A DNA stretch of 64,000 nt. It comes from Paeniglutamicibacter psychrophenolicus (GTDB lineage: Bacteria > Actinomycetota > Actinomycetes > Actinomycetales > Micrococcaceae). Position 1 is the stretch's first letter. Each line of letters starts with the position of its first letter. Of the stretch, positions 43,056-52,527 are shown one piece after another. The stretch covers positions 3,824,443 to 3,888,442 of the forward strand of contig NZ_JAGIOE010000001.1 of NCBI RefSeq assembly GCF_017876575.1. Direction: 5' to 3'. Both the position numbers and the translations under genes were made by a program. The notes under the pieces were generated by a model that was not told where the DNA came from, did no database searches, and saw only the letters and a program-made list of their open reading frames with translations.

Positions 43056-43421
43056 GTGGCCCCGCACGTCACCGAATCCCTGAACGCCGCCTTCGGTGTC
43101 CGGTTCCCGGCTTCCGCCAACCAGCAGAAACCCATGGCCCAGGGCATCAAAAGCACCTGGACCAGCGACGACGACGCGGTTGCCATTCCGCAGGTCACAC
43201 CGGACGTGCTTCAGTTCGGCACCTCATTCGACACCTCGGCGGAACTCCTCGAACGCGTGCAACTCGCGTTGGCCGGGGAAACCGGCTTCCTGCTCGATGA
43301 AGGAGTGGTCGACGGACCCGAGGGCGCAGACCTATGCATGATCCACGAGGCTGCGCCGGGCGACACATTTGAACGCCGCGGACGGCCCCAAGGGTGGCAG
43401 CGGTGCATGATGTTGGAATGA
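43056..43421 (+). CDS. Hypothetical protein, doubtful
   Basis: A 121-residue frame opening with GTG 15 bp after moaD and overlapping the PucR gene start by 4 bp. Composition is protein-like (DVLQFGTSFDTSAELLERVQLALAGETGFLLDEG) but no family is recognised and there is no clear ribosome site. It could be a small gene or a chance open frame. Confidence 0.3.
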   Translation: MAPHVTESLNAAFGVRFPASANQQKPMAQGIKSTWTSDDDAVAIPQVTPDVLQFGTSFDTSAELLERVQLALAGETGFLLDEGVVDGPEGADLCMIHEAAPGDTFERRGRPQGWQRCMMLE

Positions 43422-44542
43422 TTAGTGCAATCTTCCAGCGCCTCGTGGCAGCCTTCGAAGACGATCAGGAAAGTGTCGGCTCTGCCGTGCGGAGAGTGAG
43501 GCGAGAGATTCCGTCTTACGCCGAGGTGTCCCACGAGCAGCTGGTAGCGAGTGTCAACCGCAACCGCGCGATGGCGCTTCGAGCCCTCGCCACCGGGCGG
43601 GTGCCCCCGGCCGATGAGATCTGGGAAGCCGAAATGGCTACCCTCGAGCGGCTGCGCGCGGGGGTGCCCATCGAGGACATCATGGCCGCCTTCAGGGTTT
43701 CCATAGCGAGCATCCAGGACCGGCTGGTCGAGCTCGCTTTCGAAGTGGGCATAGACAGCAGCCAGGTCGTGGCCATGACCACGCTCCTCTGGCGGCTCAG
43801 CGACGCTTTCGCGTCACGAGCCGGGGCCACCTACCGCCACGAGGGCCTGGCCCATGCGCTGGCCGACCAGCGCCGCCGGGACGAATGGTTCTCCGGGGCT
43901 CTGGGCGGCACCCTCAGCCCGACCCAGCTTGCCCACGGCTGCAGCGCCTACGGCCTGAACCCGGCCGGGACCTACCGGGTTCTCTGCGCAGCCCCGGCCG
44001 GGGACGAATCCCTCGAGCGAACCATGTCTGATCTGCAGGGTAGGCGGGACAAGCCCCTGCTCACGATGCCGCTGAACGGTCATATCGTCGGGCTCGTCGG
44101 GGACTTGTCCGTCGACAGTCCGCACCACCTCGTCGCCGTCGGAACGCCGGTTCCGCTTGAGCGGCTGCCCGAATCGCATCGAATCGCCGAACGCATCTTG
44201 GCCTCCGCGCGGTTTCAGTTCGCCGAAGGAGTCCACACTCTCGAAAGCCTCGGGTGGATGTTCGCCGTACCCTTGGCCAAGGAACTCCGCGCACTTCTCC
44301 GGGACCGTTACATTGGGCCGATGCGGGCGGCAGGCGAATTCGGCGACCAGGCCATCGCCGCCGTCCGCAGCTACCTGGCCCACGAGTGCAGCATCCCCCG
44401 CACCGCCGAGGCCCTGTTCGTCCATGTGAACACCTTGCGCTACCGCCTCGCCCGGTTCGAGGAGCTTACTGGCCGATCGCTGCGTTCCACGGACACCCTG
44501 GTCGAGCTGTCCTTGACGCTCCACGACATGCCCCCTTCGTAG
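43418..44542 (+). CDS. PucR/CdaR-family transcriptional regulator
   Basis: A 374-residue regulator. The N-terminal region (PSYAEVSHEQLVASVNRNRAMALRALATGR) is a helical sensor like those in RsbRD-type and CdaR proteins. The C-terminus carries the PucR helix-turn-helix (AIAAVRSYLAHECSIPRTAEALFVHVNTLRYRLARFEELTG, residues about 310-350). It stands at the head of a run of co-directional catabolic genes and probably activates them in response to the substrate or its CoA ester. ATG 43418 is favoured over the GTG/ATG readings further upstream. Confidence 0.85.
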   Translation: MISAIFQRLVAAFEDDQESVGSAVRRVRREIPSYAEVSHEQLVASVNRNRAMALRALATGRVPPADEIWEAEMATLERLRAGVPIEDIMAAFRVSIASIQDRLVELAFEVGIDSSQVVAMTTLLWRLSDAFASRAGATYRHEGLAHALADQRRRDEWFSGALGGTLSPTQLAHGCSAYGLNPAGTYRVLCAAPAGDESLERTMSDLQGRRDKPLLTMPLNGHIVGLVGDLSVDSPHHLVAVGTPVPLERLPESHRIAERILASARFQFAEGVHTLESLGWMFAVPLAKELRALLRDRYIGPMRAAGEFGDQAIAAVRSYLAHECSIPRTAEALFVHVNTLRYRLARFEELTGRSLRSTDTLVELSLTLHDMPPS

Positions 44543-44681
44543 CCAGCTACGAAAAGACGGTCAAAGCGTTGGAGTCACGTCCGTGGCGGCAGATGTGACG
44601 CGCGCCATATTGTTTCAGGAGGAGGCCGGATCGACGACCACGGCGCCCGTTACCTCAAGTACCTGAGACGAAGGAGTCCCG

Positions 44682-45980
44682 ATGCCGCTGCATCAAGCCA
44701 CTGCCCCCTCCCCTACCAAGGGCCGCTCGTACCGTACCAAGCAGCTCATGGCGGCATCGGTGGGCAACGCCGTTGAGTGGTTTGACTGGTATGTCTACTC
44801 GATGCTGGCCGTGTATTTCGCCACCCAGTTCTTCCCCGCGGAGGGCGATAGCCTTGTCCCGCTGCTTTCCACCTTGGCGATCTTCGCCGTCGGATTCTTC
44901 GCCCGGCCCCTCGGAGGGCTTCTGATCGGGCTTGCGGCCGACCGTTATGGCCGGCGCCGGGTGCTGAGCCTGACGATCGTCGGCATGGGCGTCGGCAGCC
45001 TCATGATTGGGCTGGCTCCCACCTACGCCCAGGTTGGCATCGTGGCTCCAATCATCCTGCTGGTCGCCCGGCTCATCCAGGGTGCCTCGGCCGGCGGAGA
45101 GTACGCCGCCGGATCTGCCTTCCTCATTGAATCCGCACCAGAGGGCAAGCGTGGCCTCTTCTCCAGCTTCTTCTACATCAGCGCCACGGCGGCCAACCTT
45201 CTGGCCATCGGCATCAGCGCCCTGCTGGCAAACACCCTGGATGCCCAGAGCATGGCGACGTGGGGGTGGCGGATCCCGTTCATCCTGGGGTCGCTCGCGG
45301 CCGTGGTGGGCATGTGGGTTCGCAAGCATGCCGAGGAGACTCTCCCCGAACTCGAAAAGAGCCCCGCCAAGAAGGTTCGTGTGGGCATGTTCGACTTCTT
45401 CCGGGAGCACCCCCGGCAGGCTCTGCAGATTTTCGGCCTGACTGCGGCCCCCGCCCTGGCATTTTATGTGTGGACCGCCTACCTCCCGACCTATGCGAGC
45501 ATCACGGTTGGCTTCGATTTGAAGCGGGGCCTCATGACGGGCGTTATCTCCCTGTCCGTTTTCCTGGTGCTCCAACCTATTTTCGGCGCCCTGTCGGACA
45601 AGGTGGGCCGCAAGCCCTTCCTGCTGACCTTCGGCCTGTTCTTCACCGTGGGCACCGTGCCCTTGTTGAACTCGCTCCAGCCATCCTTCGGGAGCCTGCT
45701 CTTCGTCCAGGTCATCGGACTGGTGTTCATCGCCTGCTGGTCGAGTGTCTCCTCCGCAGTCGTGTCCGAACTCTTCCCCGCCCGACTGCGCAGTTCAGGC
45801 ATTGGCTTCCCCTATGCGGCGGCCGTCGCCCTGTTCGGCGGCACCGGCCCGTACGTGGCCACCTACCTTGTCAGTGCGGGGAATGCCGGGTACTTCGCCT
45901 GGTATGTCGCCGCGCTCGCCCTCATCAGCACCGTGGTGTTCGCATTCATGCCTGAGACCGCACACCGCCCGCTCCGCTAA
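44682..45980 (+). CDS. MHS-family metabolite:H+ symporter
   Basis: A 432-residue major-facilitator transporter with 12 helices. MHS subfamily marks include GNAVEWFDWYVYSMLAVYF in helix 1, the loop motif ADRYGRRRVL after helix 2, LIQGASAGGEYAAGSAFLIE in helix 4-5, and SDKVGRKPFLL after helix 8. Relatives import organic acids such as 2-oxoglutarate, citrate or aromatic acids. It likely brings in the acid that the downstream ligase activates. Confidence 0.9.
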   Translation: MPLHQATAPSPTKGRSYRTKQLMAASVGNAVEWFDWYVYSMLAVYFATQFFPAEGDSLVPLLSTLAIFAVGFFARPLGGLLIGLAADRYGRRRVLSLTIVGMGVGSLMIGLAPTYAQVGIVAPIILLVARLIQGASAGGEYAAGSAFLIESAPEGKRGLFSSFFYISATAANLLAIGISALLANTLDAQSMATWGWRIPFILGSLAAVVGMWVRKHAEETLPELEKSPAKKVRVGMFDFFREHPRQALQIFGLTAAPALAFYVWTAYLPTYASITVGFDLKRGLMTGVISLSVFLVLQPIFGALSDKVGRKPFLLTFGLFFTVGTVPLLNSLQPSFGSLLFVQVIGLVFIACWSSVSSAVVSELFPARLRSSGIGFPYAAAVALFGGTGPYVATYLVSAGNAGYFAWYVAALALISTVVFAFMPETAHRPLR

Positions 45981-46001
45981 CCACTGAAGGTAAAACCAAC
46001 C

Positions 46002-47228
46002 ATGACTACACGAACCTGGATTGTCGGCGTCGGAATGACGAACTTCGGCATCCACGCCGACAAAACCAACCACGAGCTTGCCCAATGGGCTATCCGCGAC
46101 GCCCTCCAGGACTCCGGTGCGGACCGGGCAGACATCGGTGCCGTCTTCTACGGGACTGCGACGCACGGGCCCCTCGAAGGACAGGCGATGGTCTCGGGCC
46201 AGATCGCCTCCCGCGGCATCGGCATTGAAGGGGTGCCCGTCTTCAACGTCGAGAACGCCTGTGCCACCGGCTCAAGCGCGTTCAACCTGGCCGTCACGCA
46301 CATCCGCGCCGGAGAGGCGGACATCGCACTTGCCGTCGGCTCCGAGAAGATGCACATCGGCAACGCCGATCGCACGATGGCCCTCTTCGACTCGGCGTAT
46401 GACGTCACCGACCCCGAGGCCCTGAAGCGCACCCTCAAGGAACTTGGCGGAGAGATCGATGAGCCCGACCTCGGTCCCCGGTCCATCTTCATGGACATCT
46501 ACGCGGCGATGGCGCGAAACCACATGCGGACGTACGGGACGACGCCGGAGCAGATCGCGGCCGTCGCCGCCAAGAACCACGCCCATGCGGTGCACAACCC
46601 GCGGGCACACTACCGCAAGGCCATGACCGTGGAGCAGATCCTGGCCGCACGGAAGCTCTCGCACCCATTGACGGTCCCGATGTGCTCCCCCATCACCGAC
46701 GGCGCCGCCGCCGTAGTGGTGTGCAGCGACGAGGGACTGCGCCGGCTGCGCGCCGAGAGGCCCGTGCAGGTGTTGGCGTCCGTCATCGGCACCGGAACCG
46801 ACAGGGATACCACGGCCTTTGACGGCCACATCTCGCAGCACGTCGCGGCACGGGCATACGAGCGGGCAGGCGTCGGCCCCGCGGACATGGACGTCGCCGA
46901 AGTCCACGACGCGACGGCGTTCGCGGAGGTGATCCAGACGGAGATGCTCGGCCTCGTTCCCGCGGGGGACGGCGGTCCGGCGGCGGCACGCGGGGAGACC
47001 AGCCTCGGCGGCCGCATCCCCGTCAACACTTCGGGAGGTCTTGAATCCAAGGGCCACCCCATCGGGGCCAGCGGCCTCGGCCAAATCTTCGAACTCACCG
47101 AGCAGCTCCGCGGAACGGCCGGGCCCCGCCAGGTCTCCGGTGCACGCTTCGCCATTGCCGAGAACGGCGGCGGCTTCCACCGCGGCGAAGAGGCCGTCGC
47201 ATCCATCATTATCCTGAAAGGCAAGTAG
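46002..47228 (+). CDS. SCP2-type thiolase
   Basis: A 408-residue thiolase of the sterol-carrier/SCP-x type: the nucleophilic cysteine in FNVENACATGSSAFN, AEVHDATAFAEVIQTE in place of the usual NEAF motif, and the C-terminal VNTSGGLESKGHPIGASGLGQ. The usual GxCxGG C-terminal active-site cysteine is absent, the feature that separates this class from biosynthetic thiolases. It may cleave or condense a beta-keto acyl-CoA. It sits 21 bp after the transporter and 2 bp before the ligase. Confidence 0.88.
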   Translation: MTTRTWIVGVGMTNFGIHADKTNHELAQWAIRDALQDSGADRADIGAVFYGTATHGPLEGQAMVSGQIASRGIGIEGVPVFNVENACATGSSAFNLAVTHIRAGEADIALAVGSEKMHIGNADRTMALFDSAYDVTDPEALKRTLKELGGEIDEPDLGPRSIFMDIYAAMARNHMRTYGTTPEQIAAVAAKNHAHAVHNPRAHYRKAMTVEQILAARKLSHPLTVPMCSPITDGAAAVVVCSDEGLRRLRAERPVQVLASVIGTGTDRDTTAFDGHISQHVAARAYERAGVGPADMDVAEVHDATAFAEVIQTEMLGLVPAGDGGPAAARGETSLGGRIPVNTSGGLESKGHPIGASGLGQIFELTEQLRGTAGPRQVSGARFAIAENGGGFHRGEEAVASIIILKGK

Positions 47229-47230
47229 CA

Positions 47231-48787
47231 ATGGCAGTCATCGACTTTTTCGACCGTGGCTGGAGCCTCAACCCCGGCGGCACCGCGTACTGCACCGACA
47301 CGGAGACGTGGACCTTCGACGAGGCCGGCGAGATGTCCTGCCGCATCGCCAACGGGCTCCGTGCCTCGGGTGTGGGCCGGGAAACGAACGTCGCAGTGCT
47401 CTCGCCGAACGCGCCGCTCGCGTGGATCTGCGTGTTGGGCATCTGGCGGTCCGGGGCCGCCTGGGTTCCGCTGAACCCGAGCCTCCCCGAGCCCGAGACC
47501 GCCAAGCTGCTCGATCGCTTCGACATCGAGGTGCTGTTCTACCACCCCTCCCTGAGCGGGCAGATCGAGTACTTCCGCGCAGGGCTCGGCGATCGGATGA
47601 CCTTCGTCGCGCTCGGCGAGGGGACGGACGACAGCCCACTGGCGGAGTGGGTCGCAGACCAGCCCCCGTCCAAGCCTGAAATCCTCTACCCCATGGACGA
47701 CGTTGTCATGGTCGCCCCGACCAGCGGAACCACCGGCGCTCCAAAGGGCGTCATGAACACCAATCGCTCCATCCAGACAATGGTCGTGCACCAGATGTTG
47801 GCGCTTGAATATCCGGGGGAGGCCAGGATCGTCAATCTCGCGGCGGCGCCCATGACCCACACATCGGGCATGCTCAGCCTGCAGAGCACCGCCCGGGGTG
47901 GCACCGTGGTGGTGGTGCCGCGCGCCACCCCGGACCATATCCTCCCGGCCATCGAACGCCACGGGGTCACCGAGCTCTTCCTCCCGCCCACGGTTATCTA
48001 CCGGCTCCTCGAGGTGCTGGAGAACCAGCCCCGGGACACCTCCTCGCTGTGCTACCTTCTGTATGCGGCGGCCCCCATGTCCGTGGACAAGCTCCGGCAG
48101 GGGATCGCCATGCTGGGGCCCGTGTTCATCGAGTGCTACGGCCAGATGGAAGCCCCTGCCGCCATCACGTTCCTCCGCCCGCACGAACACTTCATTGACG
48201 GTCAGGTTGCCCCCGCCGACCGGCTGGCCTCCTGCGGGCGCCCTTTCCCCCTGGTGTCCGTGGCCATCAAGGACCCTGCGTCGGGCAAGGATCTGGGCGT
48301 CGGAGAGACAGGTGAGATCTGCGTGCGCGGCGACCTGCTCATGAAGGGCTACTACAAGGAACCCGAGAAGACCGCGGAAACCATCATCGACGGGTGGCTC
48401 CACACCGGGGATCTCGGACGCCTCGACGCCGAGGGCTTCGTGTACGTGACCGACCGCAAAAAGGACATGATCATCTCGGGCGGCTTCAACGTCTACCCCC
48501 TTGAGGTGGAACAGGTGCTCTGGTCCCACCCCGCCGTCGAGGACTGCGCAGTCGTGGGCGCCCCGGACGACGACTGGGGCGAACGGGTGGTCGCGGTCGT
48601 CCAGTTCAAGCCCGGCTGGGAGGCCGATCCGGAAGACCTGAGGCAGCTGTGCCGGGACCAGCTCGGCCCCATCCGCGCACCCAAGAATGTCGTGGTTGTG
48701 GACCGGCTACCTCGCAGCGCCAATGGCAAGGTCCTGAAGAAGGAGGTCCGAGAGCGCTTTTGGGAACACGCCGGCCGGGCCATCTGA
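47231..48787 (+). CDS. AMP-forming acyl-CoA synthetase/ligase
   Basis: A 518-residue ANL-superfamily ligase. Motifs: P-loop VAPTSGTTGAPKGV, IECYGQMEAP, TGEICVRGDLLMKGYYKEPEKTAE, HTGDLGRLDAEGFVYVTDRKKDMI and the catalytic lysine in SANGKVLKKEVR. It activates a carboxylic acid to its CoA thioester. The acid is not predictable. Its position between thiolase and SDR supports a short beta-oxidation-like route. Confidence 0.92.
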   Translation: MAVIDFFDRGWSLNPGGTAYCTDTETWTFDEAGEMSCRIANGLRASGVGRETNVAVLSPNAPLAWICVLGIWRSGAAWVPLNPSLPEPETAKLLDRFDIEVLFYHPSLSGQIEYFRAGLGDRMTFVALGEGTDDSPLAEWVADQPPSKPEILYPMDDVVMVAPTSGTTGAPKGVMNTNRSIQTMVVHQMLALEYPGEARIVNLAAAPMTHTSGMLSLQSTARGGTVVVVPRATPDHILPAIERHGVTELFLPPTVIYRLLEVLENQPRDTSSLCYLLYAAAPMSVDKLRQGIAMLGPVFIECYGQMEAPAAITFLRPHEHFIDGQVAPADRLASCGRPFPLVSVAIKDPASGKDLGVGETGEICVRGDLLMKGYYKEPEKTAETIIDGWLHTGDLGRLDAEGFVYVTDRKKDMIISGGFNVYPLEVEQVLWSHPAVEDCAVVGAPDDDWGERVVAVVQFKPGWEADPEDLRQLCRDQLGPIRAPKNVVVVDRLPRSANGKVLKKEVRERFWEHAGRAI

Positions 48788-48815
48788 GAACGAACGAAAA
48801 CTGGAAAGGGAGAAC

Positions 48816-49625
48816 ATGAAAGAGCTTGAGAGCAAGGTTGCACTCGTTGTTGGGGCCGGCTGCATCGCTGAGGGGATGGGAAACGGGCGGGCGACGGCGA
48901 TGACGTTTGCCCGTGAGGGCGCAACGGTCATATGCGCCGACATCAACGGGGAATCCGCACAGGAGACGGCCCGCCTCATCCGCGACGAGGGCTTCGAAGC
49001 CTCATCGGCCACCTTGGACGTGACCGACCTTGGTGATGTCGAGCGTGTTGTCGCCGAGGTCATGGGCACGCACGGCCGGATCGATGTCCTGGACAACAAC
49101 GTGGGCATCGCGTCCGTCGGCGGGGTGACCGACCTGCATCCCGACGAGTGGGAGCGCGTCTTCAAGATCAACTTGTCCGGTGCGTTCAACACCATGCGCG
49201 TGGTTATTCCGCACATGTCCGCCGCCGGCGGCGGGAGCATCGTCAACATCTCCTCCGTGGCCGGCATCAGGTGGAGCGGCGTCCCGTACGCGAGCTACTA
49301 CGCGAGCAAGGCCGCCCTCAACCACCTCAGCCGTACCACCGCGGTGGAATTCGCGCCGAAGCGCGTCCGCGTGAACGCCGTCCTGCCCGGACTTATGAAG
49401 ACCCCCATGGTCGCCACGTCCGGCCTGGCGGGCAGCTACTCGAGCGAGAGCGTGGACGCGATGTGGCGCAAGCGCGATCGACAGGTACCCCTGGGCCACA
49501 TGGGAGATCCCTGGGATGTGGCCAACGCCGCCCTCTTCCTGGCCAGCGACCGGGCCAAGTACGTCACCGGAATAGAGTTGGTGGTCGACGGCGGACTGAG
49601 TGTCGGTTTTTCCGCACCCGTTTGA
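48816..49625 (+). CDS. Short-chain dehydrogenase/reductase
   Basis: A 269-residue classical SDR. The cofactor motif is slightly unusual (VVGAGCIAEGMGNGRATA, with an insertion compared with TGxxxGxG). DIN after the second strand suggests NAD preference. Catalytic residues: NISSVAG serine and YYASKAAL tyrosine-lysine; the ending GIELVVDGG is normal. It probably oxidises a 3-hydroxyacyl-CoA or related alcohol in this cassette. Confidence 0.9.
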   Translation: MKELESKVALVVGAGCIAEGMGNGRATAMTFAREGATVICADINGESAQETARLIRDEGFEASSATLDVTDLGDVERVVAEVMGTHGRIDVLDNNVGIASVGGVTDLHPDEWERVFKINLSGAFNTMRVVIPHMSAAGGGSIVNISSVAGIRWSGVPYASYYASKAALNHLSRTTAVEFAPKRVRVNAVLPGLMKTPMVATSGLAGSYSSESVDAMWRKRDRQVPLGHMGDPWDVANAALFLASDRAKYVTGIELVVDGGLSVGFSAPV

Positions 49626-49715
49626 GGGCGTGGCAGGCGCCTGGTGCGCCCGCTTCTTGACCATCCCACCATTGCGGCCGAGATCCTGTGTTCCTGCGGC
49701 CCCAGAGAGGACCCG

Positions 49716-50768
49716 ATGACCCTTCCCCTGATTACCCTCACCGGCCATGCCCAAAAGGAAGCATGGCAGCTCAAGGTGCTGCCGCCCGTGGAACGTATCG
49801 GAGAGGAGATATGGTCCATTCCTGTTCCGTTCCCGAACAATCCCATGCGGTACACCCTCAGCTACCTGCTTCTGGGCGACGGTGACGCCGTTCTGATCGA
49901 TCCGGGCTGGGACAGTGAAACAGGCATGGAACATCTGGCCAAGGGCATGCGGCAGGCCGGCATTGGCCCGACCGACCTGACGGGGATCGTCGCAACCCAT
50001 TTCCATTCCGACCATCTGGGAATGGCCTCGCGGCTCCGGAAGAGCACCGGGGCATGGGTGGCCTTGGGAGAGAAGGAAGTGCGGCGGCTCACCGCTGCCG
50101 AGAACCTGGACCTCGTCCTGCGGGATGACCGCGAGCAGCTGGCCTTTTGGGGGGTTCCGGCGGATCGGCTGGCCGAGACCGCCTTGGATCGCCCCTCCCT
50201 GACCCATCTGCAGAACCTCGCCGATCCGGACCTGAGGCTCAGCCAGGACAGCCTGGTCCCCGCCAAGGGGCTGAACCTGCGGGTGGTCACCACACCGGGG
50301 CATTCACCCGGGCATATCTGTCTGGTCGATGAGCCCCACGCGATGATCTTCAGTGGAGACCATGTCCTGCCTCGCATCTCCCCGCACATAGCCTTGGAGC
50401 TGCCAGGACCGGTCAACCCACTCGCGGACTACTACGAATCCCTGGACCTGATCGCGTTCGAGGACGAAATGGAGGTTTGTCCCGCGCACGAGTACCGGTT
50501 TATCGGCATGCAGCGGCGGGTCGCACAGCTGATCGCCCACAACCGCGAACGTTCTGCGGAGGTACTCCAGGTCATGGAAGCCCACGGGCCCGAAACCGTA
50601 TGGGACATAGCGCTCCGCCTAACCTGGTCCCGTGGATGGGAATCCTTGCGCGATTTCTCGCTGCGCTTGGCTCTTTCCGAAACAGCCAGCCACGTCGTGT
50701 ATTTGCGCTCACAGGGCCACACAATCGATGTGCCCGTCACGGATCCAAGCTGGGCTGCCATCACCTGA
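49716..50768 (+). CDS. MBL-fold hydrolase
   Basis: A 350-residue metallo-beta-lactamase-fold protein: ATHFHSDHLGMA is the metal motif, with TTPGHSPGHICL, IFSGDHVLPRISP and CPAHEYRF as the further ligands. The pattern is that of glyoxalase-II-like thioesterases and lactonases. In this operon it could hydrolyse a CoA thioester or lactone. The start ATG 49716 has AGAGAGGA upstream; the frame is open 24 codons further. Confidence 0.88.
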   Translation: MTLPLITLTGHAQKEAWQLKVLPPVERIGEEIWSIPVPFPNNPMRYTLSYLLLGDGDAVLIDPGWDSETGMEHLAKGMRQAGIGPTDLTGIVATHFHSDHLGMASRLRKSTGAWVALGEKEVRRLTAAENLDLVLRDDREQLAFWGVPADRLAETALDRPSLTHLQNLADPDLRLSQDSLVPAKGLNLRVVTTPGHSPGHICLVDEPHAMIFSGDHVLPRISPHIALELPGPVNPLADYYESLDLIAFEDEMEVCPAHEYRFIGMQRRVAQLIAHNRERSAEVLQVMEAHGPETVWDIALRLTWSRGWESLRDFSLRLALSETASHVVYLRSQGHTIDVPVTDPSWAAIT

Positions 50769-50808
50769 CGGCAGCACCATCCGTCTGCCGCATGACGCGG
50801 GCGCGGAA

Positions 50809-52521
50809 CTACACGCTGCGGTGCCCCGTCCACCACCCACGCAGCAGCGGCAGCACCGAACCGATCATCAGCACGTTGCCCAGCACCTCATCGTCGGGCC
50901 GCAGGATCGCCCCGGCAATGAGCAGTGCACCGAAGAGGACCGCGTGGACGGCCCTGCGCCCGGTGCGCTCCAACCGGGCCACCCGGCGTTCGAAGCGCGG
51001 GTTGGCCACCGAAAGCGAGCCGTCCTCGATCCGGGCGGCAAGCCGGTCAAGCCGGCCGGGCAGCCCCAGGGCGATCACGGCAATCTCGAGTGCCTGATTG
51101 GCCACGTCGGAGGCCAGGTTGCCGCGCTCCTCGCGCAGCAATTGGGCGGCATAGGGTTCCACCGAGTCCCAGAGGTTGAATCCCGGATCCAACGAGCTGC
51201 AGGCCCCCGAGGTCAATGAGATGGCCCGGATGATCAGCAGGAAGTCCTCCGGCAGCTGGAACGGCAGGGTCCGGATGGTCTGCCCGAATTCATCGGCAAA
51301 GCCGCGGAATTCGCGCGGGTCCACCTCGCGCAGCTCGGCAAAGCCCATCCCGCCGAAGCGGGAGAACAGCTGGGTCATGGCCCGTTCAAGCTCGGAGGTG
51401 TCGGCCGAGGGCAGCAGCACGCCCACCTGGCTGATGGCCTCCACCAGTCCCTTGCCGTCGCGGGCCGCGGCGGCGATCAGCAGCTTGCGCAGGCCCGAAC
51501 GCGTGCCCGTGGGCACCTCCCCCATCATCCCGAAGTCGATGAATGTCACTTTCCACGGGTGGCCGCCGGAGGCATCCGGGGCAGGGGTGATGAAGATGTT
51601 CCCCGGATGCGGGTCGGCGTGGAAATATCCGTTGGTGAACAGCTGGTCGAACATCACCTCCGCGAACACCGGTGCCACCAGGACCGGGTCGATTCCGGCT
51701 GCGGCAAGCGCGCGGGAATCGGTGATCTTGAAGGCCGTGACGTCCTGCAGGGTCAGCACCCTGCGGGTGGTCCTTTCCCAGACAACGGCCGGGACCGCCA
51801 CCCGCGAATCGTCAGCGAAGTCGGCGGCAAAACGTTCCGCGTTGGCAGCCTCGTGCAGGTAGTCGATCTCCTGGAGGCTGGTTTGGGCAAACTCCGCAAC
51901 CAGCGCCGGCATGTCCACGCGCTTGGAGACGACCCGGAAATGGCTGAGCCAGCCGCCGACCTTGCGCAGCGCCGCCAAGTCCGCGGCAACGATCTCCTCG
52001 ATGCCCGGCCGCTGAACCTTCACCACCACGGTGTCCAGCCCGGTGTCTGCGGCATCGGCGGGCAGCAGCCGGGCGCGGTGCGCCTGGCCCAGGGACGCTG
52101 CGGCTATCGGGGTCTGCTCGATCCAGGCGAACCGCTGCCCCAGCGGCGCACCGAGCTCCTGCTCGGCCAGGGCACGGATCGCGTCAAAGGGAACCGCCGG
52201 CACCTCGTCCTGCAGCCCCTCCAGCTCCTCGGTGATTTCCGGCGGCAGTACATCAAGCCGCGAGGACATGAACTGCCCGACCTTGATCATCAGCCCGCCC
52301 AGTTCCAGGGCCAGGGCGTGGAAGCGCCGCGCGAAATCACGCTTCCGCTTCGCGCGGGTGCGCTCGGAGATCCTGGAGAGGCCGATGCGGTGCAGGAAGA
52401 GCTCATGGAACCAGATGGTCAGCAGGTGCCGCGCGGCAAAGCGCAGGATGCGGCGGTAGCGGGCGCGGGTGTTCCCCGTTCCGGCACCGGGATTCCCGGG
52501 GCCGGCGGGAACAGGGCTCAC
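50809..52521 (-). CDS. ABC1/UbiB-family atypical kinase
   Basis: A 570-residue protein with the family's KxGQ motif (LMIKVGQFMSSRLD, about residue 80), the alanine-rich loop AAASLGQAHRA, the catalytic FTNGYFHADPHPGNIFI and the metal-binding FIDFGMMGE. Two C-terminal hydrophobic helices (VHAVLFGALLIAGAIL; VLMIGSVLPLL) anchor it in the membrane. UbiB proteins support lipid or quinone metabolism. It lies 6 bp downstream of the PadR gene and should be co-regulated. Confidence 0.92.
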   Translation of the reverse strand: MSPVPAGPGNPGAGTGNTRARYRRILRFAARHLLTIWFHELFLHRIGLSRISERTRAKRKRDFARRFHALALELGGLMIKVGQFMSSRLDVLPPEITEELEGLQDEVPAVPFDAIRALAEQELGAPLGQRFAWIEQTPIAAASLGQAHRARLLPADAADTGLDTVVVKVQRPGIEEIVAADLAALRKVGGWLSHFRVVSKRVDMPALVAEFAQTSLQEIDYLHEAANAERFAADFADDSRVAVPAVVWERTTRRVLTLQDVTAFKITDSRALAAAGIDPVLVAPVFAEVMFDQLFTNGYFHADPHPGNIFITPAPDASGGHPWKVTFIDFGMMGEVPTGTRSGLRKLLIAAAARDGKGLVEAISQVGVLLPSADTSELERAMTQLFSRFGGMGFAELREVDPREFRGFADEFGQTIRTLPFQLPEDFLLIIRAISLTSGACSSLDPGFNLWDSVEPYAAQLLREERGNLASDVANQALEIAVIALGLPGRLDRLAARIEDGSLSVANPRFERRVARLERTGRRAVHAVLFGALLIAGAILRPDDEVLGNVLMIGSVLPLLRGWWTGHRSV

Positions 52522-52527
52522 AGTGCC

